From NCBI GenBank assembly GCA_035532215.1, contig DATKRK010000458.1, positions 1 to 16,136 on the forward strand: a stretch of 16,136 nucleotides of DNA. Reading direction: 5' to 3'. Shown in pieces: positions 1 through 6,733 of the stretch (within the stretch, counting starts at the first letter, position 1; each line of letters starts with the position of its first letter). Below the pieces are notes generated by a model. It did no database searches and was not told where the DNA came from. It was given only the letters and a program-made list of their open reading frames with translations. The stretch is from JAICIG01 sp035532215. GTDB taxonomy: Bacteria; Planctomycetota; Planctomycetia; Pirellulales; JAICIG01. Made by a program: the position numbers and the translations under genes.

Positions 1-1
1 G

Positions 2-1021
2 CAGGCGAAAGCCGCGCCCGACTTAGGCCCCCGCCTGCCCGATCCGGCGGTTGCGGGCGTGCCGGATGCCGGCGAGATCGAACCGACTGAAGTTCGCGAC
101 GAAAAACCCGCGGAGAGCGCGCCCGAAGGCATGCTCTGGATTCCGCCGGGCAAGTATTCGATGGGCAGCGCCTACGAGCCGTTCGGCGACGCGCGGCCGA
201 TCCATACGGTCGAGCTGGACGGCTTCTGGATGGACGAAACTCCGGTCACCAATCGACAGTTCGCCGCCTTTGTCGAGGCCACGGGGTATGTGACGATCGC
301 CGAGCGCAAGCCCAAGGCCGAAGACTTTCCCGGCGTGCCGGAAGAGAATCTCGTGCCCGGCTCGCTGGTCTTCATGCCGACCGACGGCCCTGTGCCGCTG
401 CACGACTACGCGGCCTGGTGGGCCTACGTGCCGGGCGCCTCATGGCGTCACCCGGAAGGCCCGGAGAGCAGCATCGCCGGACGCGACGATCATCCGGTCG
501 TGCAGATCGCCTGGTTCGATGCCGAAGCTTACGCCAAGTGGGCGGTCAAGCGACTGCCGAGCGAGGCCGAATGGGAATACGCGGCCCGCGGCGGTTTGAC
601 GCAAAAGCCCTACGTCTGGGGCGACGAGTTCATGCCCGGCGGCCAGTTCATGTGCAACAGTTGGCAGGGCCGCTTCCCCTATCAAAACACGAAGCAAGAC
701 GGCTGGACGCGGACCTCGCCCGTGAAAAGTTTCCCGGCGAACAAGTTCGGCCTGTACGACGTGGCGGGCAACGTCTGGCAGTGGTGCTCCGACTGGTATC
801 GTCCCGACTACTACGCGGAAAGCCCGGCCAAAGATCCGCAAGGACCGATCGACAGCTTCGATCCGAACGAGCCGGGCATTACCAAGAAAGTGCAGCGCGG
901 CGGTTCGTTTTTGTGCAGCGATCAGTATTGCTCGCGGTACCTGCCCGGCGGCCGAGGCAAAGGCGCCTTGGACACCGGCAGTTCGCACGTCGGTTTTCGT
1001 TGCGTGCGCTCGGGGCGTTGA
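2..1021 (+). CDS. Formylglycine-generating enzyme (SUMF1/FGE family), 5' end outside the window
   Basis: The reading frame is open from base 2 to the TGA at 1019-1021, so the true start lies upstream; the GTG at 59 is only an internal candidate. The SUMF1/FGE fold begins near base 128 with GMLWIPPGKYSMGS and runs through LPSEAEWEYAARGG and NVWQWCSDWY to the terminal HVGFRCVRSG. FGE oxidises the active-site cysteine (or serine) of type I sulfatases to formylglycine. The two cysteines that bind copper and do the chemistry in characterised FGEs are both present in RGGSFLCSDQYC (codons 914-916 and 929-931). Many relatives that only share the fold lack this C-x4-C pair, so this looks like a true sulfatase-maturing enzyme. 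Upstream of the fold is a low-complexity Ala/Pro/Asp-rich stretch, perhaps a linker after a secretion signal. It ends one base before the convergent gene. Pirellulales genomes usually carry many sulfatases and several FGE paralogues; a sulfatase remnant lies at 14542-14712. Confidence 0.93.
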   Translation, partial: QAKAAPDLGPRLPDPAVAGVPDAGEIEPTEVRDEKPAESAPEGMLWIPPGKYSMGSAYEPFGDARPIHTVELDGFWMDETPVTNRQFAAFVEATGYVTIAERKPKAEDFPGVPEENLVPGSLVFMPTDGPVPLHDYAAWWAYVPGASWRHPEGPESSIAGRDDHPVVQIAWFDAEAYAKWAVKRLPSEAEWEYAARGGLTQKPYVWGDEFMPGGQFMCNSWQGRFPYQNTKQDGWTRTSPVKSFPANKFGLYDVAGNVWQWCSDWYRPDYYAESPAKDPQGPIDSFDPNEPGITKKVQRGGSFLCSDQYCSRYLPGGRGKGALDTGSSHVGFRCVRSGR

Positions 1022-1022
1022 T

Positions 1023-2552
1023 TTACGCCCCTAGTGCCGCCCGCGTCTTTTCGACCAGTTGGTTGTCGGGCTCGGTCGAGCCGTTCAGGTTGAACATGCT
1101 GGCGGCCAGGTAGCGGCCGCGCCAGTCAGGCGAAACGTGGTGATAGTCTTCGAGCACGGCCGAACTGAACTTGTAGTCGTGCGCGTCGTTCCCCTTGAGG
1201 AACACCAACAGCCGCGCGGCATCGATCAGCGGCTTCGGGTCGGTGTGCTGCGTGGCGTAGTTCAACGTCTTGCGCGCGGCGGTCATCGGGTCGCGCTTCA
1301 CGTCGGCGAAGATCTCGTTGACTGCCTCGGCGCCAACCGCTGTGAGCGGGGCCGGTTCCAACTCCGCCAGTTTCACGTCGGCCACCGGGCCGCGGCCTTG
1401 CATGGCCGTATGGAACATCGATAAAAACGCGGCGTTTTGCAGCATCAACAGCCGCCGGTTGCGGTCTTCGGTGTTGGCGTTGAAGGCGAAGTGCAGCGCG
1501 TTGGTCGAAGTAACAGCGTGTAAGCCCACGATGCCCGGCTGCCGGGCCAGCAATTCGCCGGCGCCGACGAACAGCGCGTCCCAGATCGATTGCGGGGCCA
1601 CTTTTCGGTTCAGCATTTCCACGACCTGCTCGCAGCAGTCGCTGGGCGAACCGTCGTGCAAAGTCTTCAGCAGATCGGCCGTGGCGCGCGAATCGATCTC
1701 GCCCTGCTGCCAGCCTTCGCGAATCTTGGCGATCCGCTCGGCGTTCTCGCGGCCGGGCCGATCGGGCGGCAAATCGAGCTTCGCCGGATTGCCATCCTCG
1801 TGCATCAGCATGGCGTAGGCCAGCGAACGCAGCACCGGCTCGGCGTGCTGCCAGCCGATCGCCTCGAGCGTGCGCCAGCCGTTGGCCGCGTAGATCGCCT
1901 TGTGGCCGATCGAGCGGAAATCGCGCGAGGCGAAACGGCTGAACAAGTTGAACAACGCCTTCCGGTCGCCCGAGCGAGCCAGCGCCGCCGCGGCGACGTC
2001 GGCCTGGGCTTCGTCCCATTGGTCCATGGCCTCGACGAACGCGGCCTCGGCCTTATTGCCCGCCGGCAGGCCCGATTCATCGACCGCCTGCATCGTCCAG
2101 TCGCCCTCGCGGACGTCCTGGGCCTGCGCGTCTTTGAAGTAATCGAGCGCCCAGAAGATCGGCAGCCAGCGATGTTCATCGGGCGAGGAGAGGCTGGCCA
2201 GATGCGCCGCATTGACCACCAGCACGGCGTGGAACTTGAAGCCGACCTGCGGCCGCGGCTGCACGTTGCGAATACCGGCCAAGAACAGCGCCGCGAGGAC
2301 TTCTTGGTACGTCGTGCCGCCGTGAATCTTGCCAGCGACCTGCTCCAGCAGTTTTTCTCGCGGAGTTTCTTCCAGCAGCCGCACCAGCGGCTCGATTCCC
2401 CCCTGGAACTGCACCTTACCGGGATCGAGCTTCGCCTCGGCGGCGCCGACCGGCCGCAGCTTGCTGATGAACCCCAGATCGCCCATTCCGGCGAGCGCGC
2501 CGCCGGCGGCGGCCGCTCGCAAAAAACCTCTCCGCGTGGCGGGATGCGACAT
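1023..2552 (-). CDS. Tat-exported conserved protein of unknown function (509 aa)
   Basis: I chose the ATG at 2552 because GGAGGAA lies 4 bases upstream and the N-terminus is then a classic Tat signal: residues 6-12 are TRRGFLR, followed by an Ala/Gly-rich hydrophobic stretch. The frame is open further upstream to 2711, but that extension contains the promoter and encodes no recognisable sequence. The mature part looks mostly alpha-helical. Histidines sit in recurring contexts (His77 in KIHGG, His108 in GFKFHAV, His117 in NAAHLAS, His127 in DEHRWLP), and a later CCEQVVEM lies near residue 322. I recall similar Tat proteins in planctomycetes annotated only as hypothetical; a weak resemblance to questin-oxidase-like helical proteins is a guess. 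Tat export suggests a protein that folds, perhaps with a cofactor or metal, before reaching the periplasm. The gene is convergent with the FGE gene and has its own promoter. Confidence 0.85.
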   Translation of the reverse strand: MSHPATRRGFLRAAAAGGALAGMGDLGFISKLRPVGAAEAKLDPGKVQFQGGIEPLVRLLEETPREKLLEQVAGKIHGGTTYQEVLAALFLAGIRNVQPRPQVGFKFHAVLVVNAAHLASLSSPDEHRWLPIFWALDYFKDAQAQDVREGDWTMQAVDESGLPAGNKAEAAFVEAMDQWDEAQADVAAAALARSGDRKALFNLFSRFASRDFRSIGHKAIYAANGWRTLEAIGWQHAEPVLRSLAYAMLMHEDGNPAKLDLPPDRPGRENAERIAKIREGWQQGEIDSRATADLLKTLHDGSPSDCCEQVVEMLNRKVAPQSIWDALFVGAGELLARQPGIVGLHAVTSTNALHFAFNANTEDRNRRLLMLQNAAFLSMFHTAMQGRGPVADVKLAELEPAPLTAVGAEAVNEIFADVKRDPMTAARKTLNYATQHTDPKPLIDAARLLVFLKGNDAHDYKFSSAVLEDYHHVSPDWRGRYLAASMFNLNGSTEPDNQLVEKTRAALGA

Positions 2553-2618
2553 GATTTCCTCCCTCACTGAAATGGAGCGTTCGGGAAGCCAGAAGGCGCG
2601 TGTGGAAATTGCGCCCGG

Positions 2619-2647
2619 ATTATAAGCGTCTTGAGTGAGCTTGTCGT
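2619..2647 (-). promoter_or_regulatory. Sigma-70-type promoter of the Tat-protein gene
   Basis: Read on the minus strand there is a perfect TATAAT (2624-2619), a 17-bp spacer and ACGACA (2647-2642), which matches four of six TTGACA positions. Transcription would start near 2612, giving a leader of about 60 bases that ends with the GGAGGAA ribosome site before the ATG at 2552. Its position inside the open extension of the frame is a further reason to reject the longer start. Confidence 0.6.
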
Positions 2648-2707
2648 GCCGCCGGCGGGGAATTCGTGGTGTCCTAGCAGTGTGTGGCTGGGCAAAATCC
2701 TGCCGAT

Positions 2708-2920
2708 TCACTCGGGGATCGGCCAGTCCTTGATGTAGCGCGGCTGGACGGGGCCTGGCGCCGCATGAAGCTTCTTCACCTCTCTCGCAAACGCCTCACG
2801 TTCGCGCTGCACTCGGCCCCGCTCCCGCTGAAAGCCAATTCCGCCCAAGAACGCCGCCACGACCAGCGTCAGCCAGAACAAAATCCGCAATGAACCGCCT
2901 TTTCTGGCATTTAGCGGCAT
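2708..2920 (-). CDS. Small single-pass membrane protein (70 aa)
   Basis: A short basic N-terminus leads into one hydrophobic segment, ILFWLTLVVAAFLGGIGF (residues 13-30). A highly charged helix follows (RERGRVQREREAFAREVKK) and then a proline-rich tail. This is the layout of a small inner-membrane protein with a short coiled coil outside the bilayer. The start is uncertain. The ATG at 2920 has no Shine-Dalgarno, while a TTG at 2890 (protein beginning at residue 11, directly before RILFW) is preceded by AAAGGCGG. It is transcribed in the same direction as the Tat-protein gene, 155 bases upstream of it. No function can be assigned. It could be spurious, but the clean membrane-plus-coil architecture argues for a real gene. 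Confidence 0.6.
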   Translation of the reverse strand: MPLNARKGGSLRILFWLTLVVAAFLGGIGFQRERGRVQREREAFAREVKKLHAAPGPVQPRYIKDWPIPE

Positions 2921-2953
2921 TTTTTTCGGATACTCTAATTTTCGGCATCAGGA

Positions 2954-2982
2954 TTGCGGATGAGATTTAACCGCCGTATGAT
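2954..2982 (+). promoter_or_regulatory. Probable promoter of the 3028 gene
   Basis: TTGCGG (2954-2959), a 17-bp spacer and TATGAT (2977-2982) make a moderate sigma-70-type promoter. The predicted start point near 2989 leaves about 39 bases before the ATG at 3028, including the TAGGAGGG ribosome site. Confidence 0.45.
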
Positions 2983-3027
2983 TGCCCCTCGTTCATCCGC
3001 GCGCTAAACTGGGTTAGGAGGGCCGCC

Positions 3028-3270
3028 ATGTCAGCGATGCACGAAATGCAAAAGCAACTCCCATTCAGCCAAGAGGAAAGGGCCGCACTTTCCAAGCAAC
3101 AAGAAGCTTCGCTTCAGCAAGCGTATCAAGAAGAGGCTCGCCGCCAATATGCCGCCGGCATCTTTCTTCGCCAAGTTGGCAATATGTGGCGCCATGCTCC
3201 TATCGCCAATACGAGCTTCTGGGTTCGTCTAAACGCAGCCTTCGAAAAGGCCAGCCGCGGCAATGACTGA
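3028..3270 (+). CDS. Small hypothetical protein (80 aa), Gln/Glu/Ala-rich helical N-terminus
   Basis: The ATG is preceded by GGAGGG at a good spacing and by a plausible promoter, which is unusually strong initiation for this window. Residues 8-45 are rich in Gln, Glu, Lys and Ala and predict a long amphipathic helix. The second half (GNMWRHAPIANTSFWVRLNAAF) is more aromatic. I do not recognise the family. The gene lies in a stretch that is visibly less GC-rich than the flanks, next to a decayed antitoxin, so it may belong to acquired DNA. A second short frame (3263-3382) overlaps its 3' end by eight bases. Confidence 0.55.
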   Translation: MSAMHEMQKQLPFSQEERAALSKQQEASLQQAYQEEARRQYAAGIFLRQVGNMWRHAPIANTSFWVRLNAAFEKASRGND

Positions 3271-3382
3271 CGATCCTGGGAATCGAGGCCCAGCAACACA
3301 GCTTCAATTGCCTGCCGGCCCCCTCGAAACGCGCATGGCAGCAATGGAAAGCCGGCTGACCAAACTGGGCGTTTGCTGTTGA
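3263..3382 (+). CDS. Possible overlapping mini-gene (39 aa), uncertain
   Basis: An ATG at 3263 overlaps the end of the preceding gene, the arrangement of translationally coupled genes. It runs 39 codons to TGA (3380-3382). The C-terminal part, TRMAAMESRLTKLGV, could begin a coiled coil, so this may be the surviving N-terminus of a longer protein lost when the neighbouring DNA decayed. There is no separate ribosome site and no recognised family. It may be non-coding. Confidence 0.25.
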   Translation: MTDDPGNRGPATQLQLPAGPLETRMAAMESRLTKLGVCC

Positions 3383-3383
3383 T

Positions 3384-3550
3384 CTAGCTGGCGTGGCTGC
3401 CGGCTGCATTAATATCCTGGCCTGAAACCGGCCGACGTTCACGACGCTTTAGCTTACGCCTACGATCATCTGAATGAGATCGAAGCCGATCTGGCGTCCG
3501 ACGATGAAGCGACCGTGAAAGCACGGCGGATGGGAAATACTGCAACGTGA
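3384..3550 (+). pseudogene. Decayed DUF433 (VapB-like antitoxin) gene, C-terminal remnant
   Basis: From 3413 the frame reads YPGLKPADVHDALAYAYDH and continues with NEIEADLASDDEATVKARR to a TGA at 3548-3550. This matches what I know of the C-terminal half of DUF433 antitoxins, which typically carry a YPxLxxxDVxxALxYA core. There is no start codon in this frame, and a TAA sits at 3410-3412. Just upstream, in a different frame, 3384-3419 encodes LAGVAAGCINIL, like the LAAGxSVxxIL segment that normally precedes the core. The gene therefore appears frameshifted and shortened around 3410, with its N-terminus gone. DUF433 genes are usually followed by a PIN-like toxin gene; here the GTPase promoter and gene follow instead, so the toxin is also lost. 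Confidence 0.6.
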
Positions 3551-3578
3551 GCGCGCCGAGTTTCTTCACGGACGAAGA

Positions 3579-3587
3579 TGCTATACT
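3579..3587 (+). promoter_or_regulatory. Extended -10 promoter element of the GTPase gene (predicts near-leaderless mRNA)
   Basis: TGCTATACT at 3579-3587 is an extended -10 box (TG, one base, TATACT, five of six TATAAT positions). No good -35 exists 16-18 bp upstream, as is usual for extended -10 promoters. The expected start point is about 3594, only a few bases before the ATG at 3597, and no Shine-Dalgarno is present. The mRNA should be leaderless or nearly so. Confidence 0.5.
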
Positions 3588-3596
3588 TTGGCGCTC

Positions 3597-5447
3597 ATGA
3601 GCGCCGATTTTCATGCCTGGGCCGAAGAAGTCAGACGGCTGTATCACGCGCTGCGGGCGCTTGAGCCGGCGGCCGCAGCCGTAGGCGTCGCGGCGCCGAC
3701 GGGCGAAGAATGGTTCGCCCTGCTCGAACATAAGCTGGCGCCGCAGCTTGAAGCCGAACCGTTCTTGGTCGTGGCCGTGGTCGGCGGCACGAATATCGGC
3801 AAGTCGGTGGTGTTCAATCATTTGGCCGGCGAAACGGCCAGCGCCGTGAGCCCCTTGGCGGCCGGCACCAAGCATCCGGTCTGCCTGGCGCCGCCGGGCT
3901 TTGCCGACCAGGCGACGCTCGACAAGCTGTTCGAGGGCTTTTCGGTTCGCCCTTGGCATGCGGCGACCGACGCGCTGACCGAAGCGGCCGAGCACCTGCT
4001 GTTTTGGCGCGTGGGCGAAAACGTGCCGCCGCGGCTGCTGTTGCTCGACACGCCCGACATCGATTCCGACGCGCACGTGAATTGGCAGCGGGCCGACCAG
4101 ATCCGCCAGTCGTCCGACGTGCTGGTCGCCGTACTCACGCAGCAGAAATATAACGACGCCGCGGTGAAGCAGTTCTTTCGCAAAGCGGCTGAAGCCGATA
4201 AGCCGGTGGTCGTCGCGTTCAACCAGTGCGATCTGGAAGCCGACCGCGAGTACTGGCCGCAGTGGCTGGCCACGTTCGTCGGCGAAACGGGCGCGCAGCC
4301 GGAGCTGGTCTACGTCATTCCCTACGATCGGGCGGCCTCGACCCAATTGCGACTGCCGTTTTACGCCGTCGGCTGCGAGGGGCGGCAGGCCCCGGCCGAA
4401 GCGTCGAGCTTGCGCGAGGAACTGGCCCGGCTGCACTTCGACGCCATCAAGATTCGCACTTTCCGCGGGGCGATCGACCGCGTGCTCGATCTCGAGCAGG
4501 GCGCCGCCGCCTACCTGGCGCGGTTGCAGGCGGCCAGCGCCGAATTCGCCTCGGCGGCCAAAACGCTTTCGACCGCCGACATGGCCCGCGTGCATTGGCC
4601 GACGGTTCCTTCCGGACTGCTGGTCGACGAGATTCGCGTTTGGTGGGACGCCCGCCGCAGCGGCTGGACTCGGCAGGTTCACGGTTTCTATCGCACGCTG
4701 GGGCAAGGCGTGGCCTGGCCGATCCGCACCGCCTGGGAAGCCTATCACGGGGCCGAGCGCGACCCGCTCAGGAGTTTTCGCCTCCGCGAGCGCGAAGCGA
4801 TCTTGGAAGCCGTACAGAAACTGCTCGAAGAACTCGAGCGGCTGGCACAAATCGGCAATGATACGCTGCGCCCGCGGTTGGAAAAACTGCTCGGGGGCGG
4901 CGCGCGAGGGCGGTTGCTCCAGCGCGTCACGGCGGCGCACGCCCAACTGCCGGCCTTGAGCGACGATTACCGCGAATTCCTCCGCGGCGAGCTGGATCGC
5001 TGGAGCGGCGAAAACCCGCGGGCCGTACACTGGCTGCGTTCTCTCGACCACGTGATGGCGCTGGCCCGACCGGCGATCACCGTTTCCCTGGCCGTCAGCG
5101 GCTGGATCGTGGCGGGCGATGTGGTGGGCCATGCCGCGGCGCAGGCCGTGAGCCACACGGCGACCAATCTGGCGACCGAAGCGGCGATCGCCGGCGGCAT
5201 CACTGGCGGCGGCGAAGCGGTGGTCAGCGTCACCGGCGAAGGGGTCAGCCAGGCCGCCGCCCGGCTGTTCAGCCGGTTGCAAACCAAATACGCCGAGCTG
5301 CGCGCCGCCTGGCTGGCCGAATGGCTCGAGCGCGAGTTGTTGGCCGACTTGCTCGGCGAACTGCGCCGCGGCGCCGAAGTGCCCCACTCCGCCGCGGTCC
5401 GTGACGTAAAGCGCGCGCTGGCCGCCCTGCGGGCGGTGCAGGCATAG
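3597..5447 (+). CDS. Dynamin-like large GTPase with hydrophobic C-terminal membrane segment (616 aa)
   Basis: Numbered from ATG 3597, the G-domain shows G1/Walker A GGTNIGKS (63-70), a G2-like TKHPV (from about 91), G3 DTPD (151-154) and G4 NQCD (209-212). Long helical regions follow (about 280-470), then an Ala/Gly-rich hydrophobic stretch (about 485-545) and a charged helical C-terminus. This order, N-terminal GTPase, helical stalk, membrane-binding hydrophobic segment, helical return, is that of bacterial dynamin-like proteins, which bind and remodel membranes after GTP-driven assembly. The assignment rests on architecture; many bacterial family members have GxFSxGKS-type P-loops, and the Asn-Ile here is different. 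A TTG at 3588 is in frame but lies right behind the -10 box, so the ATG is preferred. The gene stands alone, whereas several known bacterial dynamins occur in pairs. A less specific reading is an uncharacterised TRAFAC GTPase. Confidence 0.8.
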   Translation: MSADFHAWAEEVRRLYHALRALEPAAAAVGVAAPTGEEWFALLEHKLAPQLEAEPFLVVAVVGGTNIGKSVVFNHLAGETASAVSPLAAGTKHPVCLAPPGFADQATLDKLFEGFSVRPWHAATDALTEAAEHLLFWRVGENVPPRLLLLDTPDIDSDAHVNWQRADQIRQSSDVLVAVLTQQKYNDAAVKQFFRKAAEADKPVVVAFNQCDLEADREYWPQWLATFVGETGAQPELVYVIPYDRAASTQLRLPFYAVGCEGRQAPAEASSLREELARLHFDAIKIRTFRGAIDRVLDLEQGAAAYLARLQAASAEFASAAKTLSTADMARVHWPTVPSGLLVDEIRVWWDARRSGWTRQVHGFYRTLGQGVAWPIRTAWEAYHGAERDPLRSFRLREREAILEAVQKLLEELERLAQIGNDTLRPRLEKLLGGGARGRLLQRVTAAHAQLPALSDDYREFLRGELDRWSGENPRAVHWLRSLDHVMALARPAITVSLAVSGWIVAGDVVGHAAAQAVSHTATNLATEAAIAGGITGGGEAVVSVTGEGVSQAAARLFSRLQTKYAELRAAWLAEWLERELLADLLGELRRGAEVPHSAAVRDVKRALAALRAVQA

Positions 5448-5469
5448 TGCCTCATCAAGTCTGATTTGA

Positions 5470-5537
5470 TGGCGGCAGAGCGAAGCGATGCCCCAGCGAA
5501 CTGGGGCTTCGCCAAGGCTCAGCCGCCAGCCACCCGA
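5470..5537 (+). repeat. REP-like palindromic element, copy 1 (left arm degraded)
   Basis: This 68-base stretch matches 14476-14543 at 67 of 68 positions. It contains an inner hairpin GCCCCAG-CGAA-CTGGGGC and part of an outer stem. The outer left arm, complete in copy 2, is altered here just before TGGCGGC. It begins 23 bases after the stop of the GTPase gene, so it may act as a transcript-end hairpin. Confidence 0.8.
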
Positions 5538-5677
5538 CTGTCAAAATGGCGTTGAAGAAGCACTAGCCCTCGCCCACGAACACATGAACTTCCTTTGCAG
5601 ATCGGTTATGATGCTTCTCGCTTGCTGATGCCTCCCTCCTCCCTCCCGACTCTCGACTCCTAACTCCTGCCCGCCCC

Positions 5678-6595
5678 ATGCCCCTCGACCTTAAACGCCT
5701 CGACACCGTCCAGCTCATCCCGCTCACGCCTTTCTCCGCCGATGGAAAGCACCTGCGCAGCGAAGTGCTGGGCGAGTTAATCAAAGACCTGTTCAACGCC
5801 GGCATCCGCGTATTCATCCCAGCTGCGGGCACCGGCGAGTTTCATTCGATGTCGGCCGCCGAGATCGTCGAGTGCAGTCGCGTGGCGCGGCAAGCCGTCG
5901 GCAAAGAGGCGGTCATCATGACGCCGGTCGGGCTGAGCCTCGATCACGCGCTGACGATCGGCCGCCGCGCGGCGGAAGTCGGCGCTGATTGTTTGCTCGT
6001 GATGCCGCCCGTGCATCCGTATCTGTCCGACGCCGGCTTCGCCGATTATCTGAAGGTGCTGGCCGAAGAGTTGCCGCTGCCGCTGTTGGCCTATAAGAAG
6101 GGACCGCTGCCCAGCGACAAACTGCTGGCAGACTGCGGCGCCGCGGGCCAGTTGGTCGGCATCAAGTATGCCGTCAACGACATGAACCTATTCGCGCAGT
6201 TCGTGCCGAAGGCCGGCCGGCTGGGGCTCTACTGCGGCACGGCCGAACGCTGGGCGCCGTTCTTCATGCTGGCCGGCGCCACCGGCTACACGACCGGCGC
6301 CGGCAACCTTTGCCCGCGGCTGACGCTGGCGATGTTCGCCGCCCTCGAGCGCGGCGACTACGACGAAGCGATGCGGTTGATGAAGTTGATCCGGCCGATC
6401 GAAGACTTCCGGGCCCGCGACGGCGATTCGTACAACATCAGCCTGCTGAAATTCGCCTTGAGCCTGAAGGGGTTTGACGTCGGCCCGCCGCGGCCGCCCA
6501 ATCGCCGCCTGACCGCCGCCGAGCAGGACGAAGCCAGGCGGATGCTCGAGCCGATTCTGGCCGCCGAGGCGAAGCTGGCGGGCGGGGCGCGTTAG
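5678..6595 (+). CDS. DapA/KdgD-family class I aldolase-type lyase (305 aa)
   Basis: This is a (beta/alpha)8 member of the dihydrodipicolinate synthase family, of normal length. The pyruvate-binding motif GTGEF is at 51-55 (KdgD-like rather than the GTTGE of DapA), the catalytic Tyr139 lies in LLAYKKGP, and the Schiff-base Lys163 lies in LVGIKYAVND. GTGEF followed by FHSM points toward 5-dehydro-4-deoxyglucarate dehydratase (KdgD), which makes 2,5-dioxopentanoate in glucarate and galactarate breakdown. However, the YKK after the catalytic tyrosine is not the YNR usual there, so the substrate is uncertain: a sugar acid, N-acetylneuraminate or another 2-keto acid. The ATG at 5678 has no Shine-Dalgarno and follows a pyrimidine-rich tract (5631-5676). 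The stop codon TAG (6593-6595) lies inside the first unit of the next repeat. No sugar-acid pathway partner is adjacent. Confidence 0.82.
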   Translation: MPLDLKRLDTVQLIPLTPFSADGKHLRSEVLGELIKDLFNAGIRVFIPAAGTGEFHSMSAAEIVECSRVARQAVGKEAVIMTPVGLSLDHALTIGRRAAEVGADCLLVMPPVHPYLSDAGFADYLKVLAEELPLPLLAYKKGPLPSDKLLADCGAAGQLVGIKYAVNDMNLFAQFVPKAGRLGLYCGTAERWAPFFMLAGATGYTTGAGNLCPRLTLAMFAALERGDYDEAMRLMKLIRPIEDFRARDGDSYNISLLKFALSLKGFDVGPPRPPNRRLTAAEQDEARRMLEPILAAEAKLAGGAR

Positions 6596-6652
6596 GCGGC
6601 AGTCGGTAGGCGGCAGTCGGTAGGCAGTAGGTGGCAGGCGATAGGCGGTAGA
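6592..6652 (+). repeat. Purine-rich tandem minisatellite at the lyase stop codon
   Basis: Two 14-base units differing only in their first base (6592-6605 and 6606-6619; core TAGGCGGCAGTCG) are followed by degenerate copies built on GTAGGC, GGCAG and GATAGGCGGTAG. The first unit supplies the TAG stop codon of the preceding lyase gene. Confidence 0.7.
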
Positions 6653-6672
6653 CGGCCGTTGCCGCCTGCCAA

Positions 6673-6696
6673 GTAGGGCGGGCATTCCTGCCTGCC
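6673..6696 (-). repeat. Inverted, diverged copy of the 34-bp palindromic repeat
   Basis: Read on the minus strand this is GGCAGGCAGGAATGCCCGCC then CTAC, which matches the hairpin part of the three tandem units at 6734-6835 except for two bases. It faces them across about 37 bases. Confidence 0.65.
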
Positions 6697-6733
6697 AAGT
6701 GCCCGACGTCGTTCGCCGTTTCTGTTTTTACGG

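Noticed and set aside
2553..2711. Upstream extension of the Tat-protein gene
   Set aside because: It contains the TATAAT promoter and the ribosome site and would put the Tat signal inside the protein.
3384..5387. 667-codon open frame on the minus strand opposite the GTPase gene
   Set aside because: It mirrors a GC-rich gene with clear GTPase motifs on the plus strand, has no recognisable motif itself, and is Arg/Gly/Ala/Gln-rich as antisense shadows of GC-rich genes are.
5606..5612. TTATGAT as a -10 box for the lyase gene
   Set aside because: A fair -10 match, but no -35 or extended TG is present; not strong enough to list.
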